Made by a program: the position numbers and the translations under genes. A stretch of 64,000 nt of DNA from Schistocephalus solidus (lineage: Eukaryota; Platyhelminthes; Cestoda; Diphyllobothriidea; Diphyllobothriidae): NCBI GenBank assembly GCA_017591395.1, contig WEDG01000346.1, positions 105,235 to 169,234 of the forward strand. Direction: 5' to 3'. The notes beneath the pieces are model-generated. The model worked only from the letters and a program-made list of their open reading frames with translations. It did not search any database and had not been told where the DNA came from. Shown piece by piece: positions 51,501 through 60,920 of the stretch (position 1 is the stretch's first letter; each line of letters begins with the position of its first letter).

Positions 51501-52378
51501 CACTAGTTGATTACTATACCCCAGTGTCCGGAAGATGGAGAGTTATTCGCGCCTTCTGGCTTTGTATTTAAGAGATAACGAACAGAATACAAATAAGTGC
51601 TGTCACGGTAACACTTCATCGGGACAACTAAGTCTCCACTAGAATCGTTTTGTGCGTTCTCCGTCATGGCACAGCGCTGGCCTAGCGCCACCCTAAGGAA
51701 AAACTCCGGCTTTATCACCGAAATTCGATTCGTTTATTTTAACGATTGCGCATCGTATGGCTATCTGTTATGATGTTTTAAGCTTCGTGTTTCTAGTCAT
51801 CAGTTCTCAACTGCGCTTCAACTGATTAAAATGCTATTTAAACCAGAAAACTTCGCCAGCACGTTCTAATTTGCCCGCTTATTGTGATAGACACATCGAA
51901 ATATCTAACGGAAGTTTGGAAATAAGAAAATGTAAGTAAGGAGTACGCCTTTCGACTCTGATTCTGTACGAGAGTGAATAATGACCTCTTAAACTAGCAT
52001 CGCAAGGTTGTTTGATTTGAGATTTGAATCAAGTAGGATGTCAATCTCAGAAAAATTGATCAGTTTTTAGCTCTAGCTTTTCCTTATATAACAAAAATAA
52101 ATGGTGGAAAGCACATTAAACGGGTCCCAGAAACAATGCTATTGTTTTACTACTTGAAAGTCTACAGCAGGTGGTCTTGCACAGATGAAGATCATCAAAA
52201 TTTTTCATGAGACTCGCTTTCAAATGTTCTGTCTAGTTTAACGCTTTGGCATTCGGTTCCCTTTATTCTGCTAGTAAACGGTTGCTTGGAAGAGTACGTT
52301 CCCTTTTCAGCACAGTAGTATTGAGTAGTAGTAGTAGTAGTAGACGCAGTAAAATGACAGTAGTTGAAATTGTGGTAT

Positions 52379-52410
<32 letters not shown>

Positions 52411-52654
52411 AATAGTAGAGGGACGTAGTAGTATTTGTAGTAATAGAAGTAGTAGTAATAGTAGTAGTATTAGTAGTAGCAGTAATAGTAATAGCAGTAG
52501 AAGTAGTAGTTAAATATAAAATAGTAGTATAAGACATGCAGTAGAAGTTGTGGTAAAAGTATTAGTTGTAGAAGTAGTAGATGCACAGTAGTAAAAGTAA
52601 AAGTTGTAGTTGTTGACGCAGTGAGTAGTAGTAGTCATAGTAGAAGTATCAAAT

Positions 52655-52689
<35 letters not shown>

Positions 52690-53847
52690 TAAGACGCAGT
52701 AGTAGTTTTGGCAATAGTAGTAGTAGTAGTAGAATTGTAGTAATATTGAAGAAGTATTAGTAGTAGAAGCAGCAGATAAAGTAGACGCAGTAGTAGAAGT
52801 AAGTAATAGTATAAGTAGTAGTAAGCTAGTAGTGTAGTAGTAGTAGCATTAGGAGTAGAGTAGTGAGAAGTAGTAGTATAAGGTATGCGTAGTAGTATCA
52901 GTAGTATTATTAAACATAGTTGTGTATTCGTCGTAGAGATTAGGTAGTAGTGAGTATGGGCAGTCTTCTAAGAGTAGCAGAAAATAGTAGTAGTAATGGT
53001 AGCATTTGAAGTAGTAGTTGTAGAATTAGTATAAGTTGTAGACGCAGTAGTAATTGTAGTAGTAGAAAGCCGAAGACGAGGTATTATTTGTGGAAATAGA
53101 AAGTAGTAGTAGTAGTAGTAGTAGCCGTAGTAGCAGTAGTGAAGAAGAAGCAGTGGGATTAGTAGTAGTAGTTGTAGACACAGTAGTGTTGGTAAGTTGT
53201 AGTAGTAGACGCAGTAGAAGTAGTGTCAGTAGTAGTAGAAGAAGTAATAGTAATGGTAGTTTTATTAGAATTATTTTTTATAGTCGTAGTATTAATAGAA
53301 GTTGTAGTAGTAATTTTATCAGATGTAGGAGAAGTATTATAAGTTATAGTCGTAGACGTATTAGTAGTAGTAAAAGAAGTAATAGTAGTAATAGTTATAG
53401 TATTAGAAGCAGTAGTTGCAGTGCCGCAGTAGTAGTGGTCATAGTATTAGTAGCAGAAATGTTATAAGTAGCAGTATTAGACGCAGTTATTGTAGTTGCA
53501 GAAGTAGTAGCAATAGTCGTAGTAGAAGTTAACACAGAAAGAGTAGTATTAACATTGTAAGTAGAAGTAGTTGTAGTAGTGAGAGCATAGTAGCAGTAGT
53601 ATCAGTAGTAGCAGAGAGAGTAATATTAATGGAAGTTTTAGCAGTAGTATTAGTAACAGTAGTAGTATTAGTAGTTAATGTACTAATAGTATCAGTAGTA
53701 GGAGAAGTATTAGACGTAATAGTAGAAGACGCAGTAGTTAGAGTATAAATAGTAGTTGTTGTAGTAGTAGTAGTTTTCGTAGTATTAGTAGTAGTAGTAG
53801 TTTAAGTATTAGTCGTAGAAGTAGTTGTAGTAGTCTAAGTATTAGTC

Positions 53848-53887
<40 letters not shown>

Positions 53888-56800
53888 CAGTAGTAGTATT
53901 AGAAGGAGAAGTAGTAGTAGTAGAAAGTGTAGTAGCATAATTAGTAGTAATAGTAATAGTAGAAGCAGTAGACACTAGCAGTGGTAGTAATAGCACAATT
54001 AGTGAAGTAATAGTTTAGAAGTAGTAGGGTAGTAGACGCAGTAGTTATATTAGTAGAGAGTATTAGTAGTATAAGAGTAGTAATTGTAGTAGAAGTTAAT
54101 ATATAGTAATAGTTCTAGTATTGTTAGAAGTGAGCCGCAGCGCCGCAGTAGTAGTAGTAATAGTAGTAGTAGCTAAAAATTGTATAAGAAGCTAGTATAA
54201 GACGTACTTTTGGTAGTTAGCAGTAGTAGCAATATGTGTAGTAGAAGTTTACGTAGAAGTAGTAGTATTAACATTGTGAAGTAGAAGAAGTAGTAGTTTT
54301 AGTAGTAGACACAGTAGTTTAGTAGTATCAGTAGTAGCAGAATAAGCAATATGTATGGTAGTTTTAGTAGAAGTATTAGTAATAGTAGCATTAGTAGTTG
54401 TAGTGCAGTAGGTATCAGTGGTAGTAGAAAGAAGAATAGACGTAATAGTAGAAGTCGCGATGTAGGTTGAGTATAGAAGTAGTATTAGTAGTAGGTGAGT
54501 AGTAGTAGTCAGTAGTAGCATGTCATTAGTAGTAGGAGTCAGTAGACGTAGTACAGAATAGTGTAGTAGTGTAGTAGTAGTTGAAATAGTAGTTGTTGTA
54601 GTAAAGACGCAGTAGCTGGGCATAAATAGTCAATTAGTAGTAATAGTTTGGAAAGTAGTAGTGGTAGCAGACGCAGTAGTAATAGTAGTAGGAGTAGCAG
54701 TAGTAATAGTATGTAATAGTAGATGGTAGTAGTAGGAAGAGTCATAATAGTTAGTTCATATTAGAAGCAGATAGTTGCAGCGCCGCAGTAATAGTGGTAC
54801 ATAGTATTAGTAGCAGAAATGTATATTACTGAGATAGACGCAGTTATGGTAAGCAGTAGTAGCAATAGTCGTAGTAGAAGTTGACGCACAGCAGTAGTAT
54901 TAACATTGTTAGCAGAATAGGCCGAGTAGTTTGTTGTTGTAGCTAAAATTGTAGTAAGTAGCAGCAGCATTTCAGGAAGCCGCAGCAAACGCAATAGTAG
55001 TAGCAGCAACAGTACAGCAGCAGCACGCAGCTGCAGAATCAGTGCAGCAGTGTAGTAGTAGGAGTGGCGGTAGACGCAGTTTTGGCAGTAACAAAGCGGG
55101 TAGTAACCGGTAGCATTGGGTACAGTCGTTAAGGCGGCAGTCGCGCTGCAGGCTTGGTGCATCTTAGACCCGCCGTTGTCGCAGCGTATAGCTACTGAAG
55201 CATAACAGTCGTTGCGCTGACGGTGCTAGTATACGCCACCCGTACGACGCGATCTCATTTTCCTCGTTTCGCCCGGCTGCTCAACTTCACTACCCTCACG
55301 TCTACTCACAACCGAACCTTCGCACTCCAACGCGATCCGTCATGCCCCGCCGCTCATCTGTCCCACCCATACAAACACTCTATTACCACGGTTCCCGTCG
55401 ACGACGCCTCGGCCTATTCCTCTACGACCCCGTCTTTGCCGTGCTCCACCGAACAAGCTCCGGTTACATCATACTCAAAACAGCTGCTACATACATATAT
55501 ATCACATAATACTGTTGTTTGTTGACCACCACTGAAGCATTTATACGTCTTTTCTTTCCTTAAAGAATTGACGTTCTCGAATAACATCAAATGAAGCTTG
55601 GTTTTACCGGAACTTTTACAAGAAAGTACAACGCAAGAAATAACATCAAACGGTCGACTCTCAAGATATGAGTATATTCTGCAGTTTCCGCTGATTTGGA
55701 TGCAGTCAGGTAAGTCTTGTTTTTTGCAGCTAATGGTAACTGCTATTATTATTTTACAAGGCAGCCGCGCTTCAGAAAGCAGTTCGAACTTTTAATGACG
55801 TCCCGACAGACAAGACGGGCTTTTCCCTGATTCCTTTGCAAAACAAATCGTTCTTCTTCACCTAAAAATGTGTTTTTAAAATGAATTTGAATGTAGTATT
55901 ATCCACTAATGCGCAAAACACAATTTAACCGTTCAATTCCGGCAGTCACAGCTAAAACATTTGTTCGCTTTCTTTTTCGCTATAACTTTGTAAAAGATCA
56001 AATACTAGAAATTCTTATGTTCTGTGTCCACGATTAATTTAGATTAACTATGCATGCAAAGTGAAATATTTTTAATATGAACGCTGGACCAGAAAGGTAT
56101 TTGCCCTAGACTCAACCTATGTCTTCAGGAAAAACGAAATATTTGCAAATAGCCTCACGTGGGTAAAACAAAAATTTCAATGCAGAAGTTTGCTTTTTCA
56201 TCTTTCCAAATTACAGATAGTAACGACCGAAAAGATGTGAGATTCAATCTTATTCAGGCAAACGATTGTAAAGAACTGTGTTGTTTCACATTTTAGGTAA
56301 TTCCACCTGAGGACGAAATTTGCTCAGGTTAGTTAACATACACTTTTGATTTATTAAGATCGTTTTTTGAATTTTCCTCAGAATTAATAAACTGATGCGA
56401 AATTATGAAGTATACGTTTGCATCGGGTAGCAAAACGCAAACCTCAAATTCATGTTATAGGGCACCTTTATTAATTACTTTGCAGGTCACCGTAAGGAGT
56501 ACTCAATATTCATACAGTTGTCCTTTATATTGTTAAACATTATTCTGATATTCTGCCTAAGCAGGTAATTGTGTACGTGTGCAGCCATAAATAAGTGTAA
56601 CAGCAGGTGTGTGAATTTAGCATCCGTAAATTCTGGATCATTGTTTGGAGCCTGTCGGGCATATTTAATAGATAGAATAAGGGTTAAATAAAATGAATGA
56701 CATGGTGTCTTCCATTGCTATCGATAATCCACATACCATAGTCAAAATCAGCTGCTCTAATTCCAGCGAGACCGCCCATATTTACCAAAAGGAGGTCAAA

Positions 56801-57603
56801 ATGAATATCAACATGCCAGCATGGATATTGATCGGTACTTTCAGGGGATCGAAATTCATCGAAATGTAGCTAGTCGAAAGCTGATGAAAGCATCGAAAAT
56901 AAATAATATTTTCTTTCTACACTGCATATAAAATCTGAGGGTTCTTGCTGACTTTGGTTATAGAATTGTCGAAACGTTTACCACATGTATGCATGCCGAT
57001 TTGTCATCCACCTTTTCCTTTCTCCGCGTACCCGAGTTTAGTTTTAAAAGGCTTTTATATTAAAGATTGTGATCGGCGATTTCATATACAATTATGGTAT
57101 TTCCCATCGAATGACCACTCAAATACGGTTAACAACTATTCATGAAATTCAATTTTAAACAAGTAAAATATTAGATTCGAACTTTACGTATTACACTGCT
57201 AATTCGGATGTCAAATGAGATCTTCAGCACAGTATGAGCGTTATATGTGAACAACTGTGTCCGAGTTGTCGTTTGTTGCTCAACTATGATAAATACATAA
57301 TTTATGATAATGTTGTTGTTATCTTCGTGATGGTCAAACCTGTAAAGTTAAACGCAATAGTTTTATGAATCTTATGCGTTTATTTATAATTTGACTTCAT
57401 AACAATAATAATGAATTGCTCAATATTTCCATTGAATATATTTTCAGCATTTATCGAAATTTCTCAGTTTTGAATACATTATTTGGAAAGTTTACATATT
57501 AAATGAAAGGTCAATTTGCTTGGCTTTGAGGAACATCTTTTTTAGCCAAAATGGTACGCTTGCTTGTAAATCTTCTAAATGTCCTAGATTAATAACAAAA
57601 TGA
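42464..57603 (+). CDS. Probable multi-exon gene for a single-pass membrane protein (partial)
   Basis: The only host gene I can support. Proposed exons: 42464-42560, 44343-44413, 45238-45325, 46288-46407, 46557-46660, 47272-47350, 55623-55709, 56486-56564, and perhaps 57546-57603. Each is flanked by AG and GT and is open in one frame. From 44343 on, every junction keeps codon phase (0, 1, 1, 0, 1, 1, 2). The junction 42560/44343 does not, so an exon is missing there. The product has Cys residues (NGTCY, GRPCS, VPNCV, RPICQW), sequons NGT and NTT, and a strand-rich character. A hydrophobic helix at 56504-56561 (IFIQLSFILLNIILIFCL) and a short tail follow. N-terminal exons and the signal peptide are not found. 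The family is not recognised. Confidence 0.55.
44343..44413 (+). CDS. Exon of the membrane-protein gene
   Basis: 71 bp between TTCTCCTAG and GTGAGT. Open as PVHLYGSGVQAKKYN then QNVYLVIP, phase 1 to phase 0, joining the next exon in frame. Confidence 0.55.
44485..44890 (-). mobile_element. Penelope-like element fragment 1 (GIY-YIG endonuclease)
   Basis: Reading leftward from about 44870, one frame with few breaks gives CSCGAGYIG, LSKRLTKHLP, a stop, LRKGEF, AILAHLVDSG, VIYKVPPN and GQRLL. This order (Cys pair, YIG, basic helix, AI-x-x-HL-x-D-x-G, and a final leucine-rich helix) is that of the GIY-YIG endonuclease of Penelope-like retroelements. No RT is present on its 5' side; the repeat stops at TGTCTGAGCC (44881-44890). 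It lies in an intron of the membrane-protein gene, antisense to it. The copy is not functional. Confidence 0.7.
45238..45325 (+). CDS. Exon of the membrane-protein gene
   Basis: 88 bp after CGTTCTCATAG, before GTAAAA. Open as RPIRLDGNTVKIENGTCYVD then NTVVGRPCS, phase 0 to 1. It contains one sequon (NGT) and two Cys. Confidence 0.6.
46288..46407 (+). CDS. Exon of the membrane-protein gene
   Basis: 120 bp after TTACCTTTTAG, before GTAATA. Open as ATGYLTEIKISSGTAQKA, IIYPLYVTFFVPNC and VFPKSSA, phase 1 to 1. The following intron is only 149 bp. Confidence 0.65.
46557..46660 (+). CDS. Exon of the membrane-protein gene
   Basis: 104 bp after TTGTTTCAG, before a consensus GTAAGT. Open as GIIPEASLPLSRFMKGFD then KVDITFAAIIVPKEFY, phase 1 to 0. 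Confidence 0.65.
47272..47350 (+). CDS. Exon of the membrane-protein gene
   Basis: 79 bp after CCTTTTATTGTAG, before GTAAGT. Open as KIIHNNIRPICQWEEG then ALNYGNTTFC, phase 0 to 1. It has two Cys and the sequon NTT. Confidence 0.62.
47475..47600 (+). repeat. Dispersed repeat, copy 2
   Basis: Matches 28190-28310 in several ordered blocks (ACCGTAATGCCAC, CTATTCCCGT, ATACAAGGCATCC). Confidence 0.5.
51328..51510 (+). CDS. Short open frame with an N-terminal hydrophobic segment
   Basis: 60 codons from ATG to TGA. Residues 1-12 are polar/basic (MRYLCYHFKFNV), about 14-31 are hydrophobic (LLIILGSIAVVGTVFFL), and a polar stretch follows, which is the layout of a signal anchor. No downstream exon was found. 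Two internal sites (TTTTTGCAG, TTTTACAG) look like splice acceptors, which argues as much for intron sequence. It lies in an intron of the larger gene. It could be chance. Confidence 0.15.
   Translation: MRYLCYHFKFNVSRLLIILGSIAVVGTVFFLQGPAKRIPLITILQAQHLDAFEHFLDSTS
52316..55140. repeat. Trinucleotide array III, AGT on the plus strand
   Basis: About 2.8 kb of imperfect AGT/GTA triplets, purest near 52378-52410 and 53845-53890. The interruption GACGCAGTAG or a near match recurs at least a dozen times (for example 52344, 52692, 52790, 53040, 53207, 53729, 54033, 54607, 54668). A higher-order unit is visible: ATTAACATTGT at 53548, 54267 and 54899 has similar flanks. It lies inside the largest intron of the membrane-protein gene. 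Ser/Val-rich frames in it are not genes. Confidence 0.9.
55141..55560. other. CpG-rich patch after array III
   Basis: Unlike its surroundings, this stretch is C-rich and full of CpG (CGTACGACGCGATC, GTCGACGACGCC). It opens a 100-codon Ser/Thr/Pro-rich frame at 55223-55525 with no recognised domain. It could be part of an element or a small regulatory island. No promoter motif was identified. Confidence 0.4.
55623..55709 (+). CDS. Exon of the membrane-protein gene
   Basis: 87 bp after ACTTTTACAAG, before a strong GTAAGT. Open as STTQEITSNGRLSRYEYI then LQFPLIWMQS, phase 1 to 1. It fits both neighbours, but the intron before it would be about 8.3 kb. The acceptor choice is less certain because the frame is open from 55595. 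Confidence 0.45.
56297..56327 (+). CDS. Possible 31-bp micro-exon
   Basis: Between TTTCACATTTTAG and GTTAGT. Open as VIPPEDEICS, phase 0 to 1. It cannot follow exon 55623-55709 in frame. It would fit if exon 46557-46660 (phase 0 end) were joined to it, and then to 56486. Confidence 0.25.
56486..56564 (+). CDS. Exon encoding the transmembrane helix
   Basis: 79 bp after TTAATTACTTTGCAG, before GTAATT. Open as HRKEYS followed by an 18-residue hydrophobic run IFIQLSFILLNIILIFCL, phase 1 to 2. Basic residues on the upstream side and the exon's late position suggest the C-terminal membrane anchor. Confidence 0.5.
56600..57500. repeat. Tandem duplication of about 1.46 kb, left copy
   Basis: Shares with 58050-58960 the blocks CATACCATAGTCAAAATC (56732 and 58189), CCAAAGGAGGTC-like, GCCAGCATG.ATATTGATC and ATTGAATATATTTTCAGCAT (57431 and 58923). 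The offset is 1457-1492 bp. Copies are well diverged. Confidence 0.8.
57546..57603 (+). CDS. Possible last exon of the membrane-protein gene
   Basis: After ACATCTTTTTTAG it is open for 18 codons (QNGTLACKSSKCPRLITK) and ends at TGA 57601-57603. It starts in phase 2, which matches the end of the transmembrane exon. No polyadenylation signal was verified. Confidence 0.25.
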
Positions 57604-57779
57604 TACGGATTCAACAGTCCGTCGTGAAAAGTAGCCAAAACAGAACAGGCGGCTCTTTTATTTTCAAAGTCCGAGTCCCAAACGCGTTACTTCCAAACGA
57701 CCGCCCATCACTCAGAAACCCGTCTTTTGGAGCCAAAAGTACTAATGACCTCCAGTTTTCACGCATCTAGGGAAAAGCA

Positions 57780-58010
57780 CCTGAGGAGATTTCCAGCAGC
57801 ATTGCGTTAGCATAAGCTTCTAGCCGATACACTTGTGTACCATTTTTAAAGCTTTCTATCTTGTGTTCAGGCTTCAGCTGTCTTTTGTCATACGAGTATG
57901 ATGCATCTCATTCGCCATGGAATGCATAAACTGAACTCTGAATCGCATGTTTTGAAGACATGTGTTTAATGATATATGTTTTGTAACAAGCTAAGAGAGA
58001 TATTCCAGAC
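57780..58010. repeat. Diverged fragment of the 3-kb array unit
   Basis: TTTCCAGCAGCATTGCGTTAGC, then CTGTCTTTTGTCATACGA and CATTCGCCATGGAATGCATAA, follow the order of 33690-33810 (CCAGCAAG, TTGTCATACGAAATTATGAC, TTCGCCATTGAATTCATAA). Confidence 0.6.
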
Positions 58011-58049
58011 ATGTGCTTCCTGCCGACAAGTCGTAAAACATGCTAATCC

Positions 58050-58960
58050 GTGAAGTGGGGAGTACTCATCAGCACCCTTGAATTCTAATCATTATTTTGA
58101 GATAGCTTGTCGAGGCATAATCAACGGATGAAATGAGGACTACTTTAAATGGATGATACGGTATCTAACATTGCTGTCGGCTGATTCGCATACCATAGTC
58201 AAAATCCGAAGGTGTGCTCGAAATTCCATCGAGACCATCCAGATTTTTCCAAAGGAGGTCGAATAGAACAGTCAAAGGTGCCAGCATGTATATTGATCAA
58301 TTATTTTCGTGATCGAATTATCAAAATGCAGCTAGCCGAAAGGATGGAAGCAAGAAAATAAACAATCCTTACTTACAGTGCATACAAACAGGCTGCTGTC
58401 TTGGTTGACTTCTGTTGAGGAATTGTTTGAAACGTTTATCATCATACATGTTCATACTAATTTGCCATCCATCAGCCTTCTTATTCCGCTTTACCATAGT
58501 TTCTTATTTAAGTAGTGTGGTTCATTCAAGTGATTTAGGATCAGCGGATTCCATATTCACGTATGGATATGTCTCTTCTGAATGATCGCAATATATGTGG
58601 GCAACACTCTCATTGAGCGGAAATTCCAAGTTTTACGATCAAGTAAACTCATTCGATTCAGATATCTACGTATCACTGCTTACACTGGAGGTCACACTGA
58701 GATCTTCAGCACAGCTTTGTTTAATTATATTCTAGTAACTGTATTAATTGCCTTTTGTTGCCGAACTATGGACACCTCACAATTTATGAGAAATACGTTG
58801 TGACATTTTCGTGATGGAAGAACAAAACAAACGTTATATGCAATAACTTAGTTGAATTTTAAAAATTTATTTCTATTTGGACTCTTTGAAAACAATAAAT
58901 GATTTCTAAACTTTAAGTTTACATTGAATATATTTTCAGCATAATTTGAAATAACTATTT
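58050..58960. repeat. Tandem duplication of about 1.46 kb, right copy
   Basis: Partner of 56600-57500. It has no intact frame of note; a 73-codon frame at 58582-58803 is not matched by an open frame in the left copy. Confidence 0.8.
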
Positions 58961-59529
58961 TTCCTGAAGGCACGCTTTATAATTGAAAATGATAAATATT
59001 TAAAATAAGAGTAGTCGTTTACTTGACTTTGCATAAAACCTCCTATCGTCGTCAAACCGGACCAATTAGAAACGCTTTTGCCCGTCCCCAATCTTGCCAG
59101 AGCAACGGACGATGAAAGACCGTTTAGCAGCGCACTCACTGAACCGGTTAAGAAATTTAATAGAAATTGGAAGGCATTTTCTCACTCAAATATATATGTA
59201 AAGTTAGTGGTTCATCAAACTGCAGGACAAGAGTAGAACTCATCTCTGCTTTTCAAATTAAAGATAATGGCACTTAGAATTCTGGATGATGTAAGTTATT
59301 ACTGAATTTGTCATTTTTACAAAGAATAATTCCTGAGCCAACGTTTTGAGAAGCAACTGTATTTATGATAGGTATTTTACTGAAACCGTTCACCAATCAA
59401 TTTCGGTTATATTTGGGATATTAAAGTTTAACATATAATAGTAAGAGTAAATGATTTTTAAATCGCTGTCTGTATGGCACCGCCTCATTGAAATTTCCTT
59501 TTCAATGTTTTAAGTGTGACGCTTGTTAG

Positions 59530-60185
59530 TCAAGATCAAGTCAAGTTTATTAAAAGGGAAAGATGAGGCAGAACGCCTTTGAACTCCCTCTTGGTTACAG
59601 TATGGCTAAAAAGCCTCTGGTACATCATGAAAATGTAAAAAAAGTTGGTTTGCATAATAGCGTGCGGAAAAATAAGCAGCTGTTGGCTCATCAAAAAGAG
59701 TAAACATAAATGTGTACTTTCAGCATATGCCGAGTAGCATGAGTACATGCTATTATTGGTGACGAGATTCTCGTGAGTGAGGCATATGCGACGAGTTTGA
59801 GCTAATAAAAAATGCTATAAAAAATGGTACTGTAATATAGAAAGTAGTATTGTCATATAAGAGTGTTATTCAACTGGGACGTGACTAAGAAGATCTGGGG
59901 ATATTATAGTGGGCACTGCTATACTGGTCCAGGTTTTTCTTAAAAAGCTCAACGGAAGTAGCCATAACCACATCCAGAGCAGAGCATTCCAAGCGTCGAC
60001 CGCTCTCTTGGAGAAGAAGAACTTTCGTGTATCCAGTCTGGCCCCAGTTACACGCAGTTTGAGTGGATGCCCTCTCAAGTTCGTGATGTTTAGCTAGCAC
60101 TGGAAGAAGTCTCGGAGTGCGAGGTAGCAGCCCTGACCGCATTATGATACGGAGAGCCTAGTTTGTATCAGGTCACCTCGTAGCT
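59530..60185 (-). mobile_element. Fragment of another CR1-type LINE, 3' end
   Basis: Reading leftward from about 60180: LLPRTPRLLPVLAKHHELE, then in the next frame RGHPLKLRVTGARLDTRK and FFFSKRAVDAWNAL. A frameshift follows, then VELFKKNLDQYSSAHYN and stops near 59880. This is the same C-terminal domain as in copies A-E but a different subfamily. The 3' end is probably near 59530, where TCAAG repeats resemble a short tail. CCTTTGAACTCCCTCTTGG recalls the 3' region of the other copies. Confidence 0.75.
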
Positions 60186-60529
60186 TGTTAGCTTCATGTT
60201 AACTCCTTCTCACTTCGTTTCACTTAGTGAATTGATTAAACAGTGTCTAGTTGTGATGACCTATGTTTTATAAAATGCAAACCATTAAATAACCAAAATT
60301 ATTGCGAAACTTCCCATTAAAAGATTCAAAAGATGACTTGGCGAGCATACGCGCCGCTTTCAATACCTTCTCTTCAGGCCAGTACAGTTATAGAGTAACA
60401 TTGGGACGTAGTATAAATTAAAAAAATGAAATCGATAATGTTTACCGTTTGTGTGGGTTATGTGAGAGGTGTGAATAAGGGAAGGATGATGTGAAACAGT
60501 GTGTAAGGCGGCAGTGCGTGTTAAGTTGA
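60186..60529. other. Short stretch without a recognised feature
   Basis: AT-rich to 60430, then GT-rich sequence leading into the Penelope-like fragment. Nothing else seen. Confidence 0.4.
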
Positions 60530-60920
60530 GCCGTTCTAGGGGAAGGGGGAGGACAGAGATGGCACGGGAGAACGCATACAGTTAAGCGGCCGTTGGCCAA
60601 GCTAAGTGTGGAATTTGTACGAGGTTCTTTTGTGCGCACGAGACCGGCTTCTGCTGCTGCTAGCAAACATTGACCCAGTGGCTTGGGTAGTTTGGTGGGA
60701 CCTTATAAATTGCAAGTAAAGCTTTGCTGTGGTCCACACTCTGCCCGGTGTCAACAAGATGGTCAAGTTTGGCACTATTTATGCTCTTGACTTCCCCTTT
60801 GCTCAGCCATGCTTGGATTTGTTCTCTTCTTCTTTTTGGATAGACTTTGACTCGTGTGACCAATAAAACCGCTCCACAGGAGCAAGTAAATAGTTAATGC
60901 ACATAAAGGTTGTCTGAGCC
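60530..60920 (-). mobile_element. Penelope-like element fragment 2 (GIY-YIG endonuclease)
   Basis: Reading leftward from about 60890: CGAVLLVTRVKVYPKRRREQ (degenerate YIG region), IQAWLSKGEVKSINSAKL, DHLVDTGQSVDHSK, then IYKVPPN and, frameshifted, LPKPLGQCLLAAAEAGL. It aligns with fragment 1 along its length, including the same abrupt 5' end TGTCTGAGCC (60911-60920). The last helix with AEA is clearer here than in fragment 1. Confidence 0.7.

Larger units (their letters stand above)
47351..52315. other. Large intron, left part, with unclassified sequence
   Basis: Nearly 5 kb with no recognised gene. A dispersed repeat lies at 47475-47600. The part from about 47940 to 50600 looks less AT-rich and may be an unidentified old element. 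A 60-codon frame at 51328-51510 is listed separately. Confidence 0.45.

Noticed and set aside
52246..55162. Ser-, Val- or Leu-rich open frames in array III
   Set aside because: Same cause: AGT triplets give poly-Ser, poly-Val or no stops, depending on frame.
56879..56905. CTGATGA...GAAA resembling a hammerhead ribozyme core
   Set aside because: No stem II hairpin between the two conserved parts, and the duplicate copy near 58330 does not keep it.
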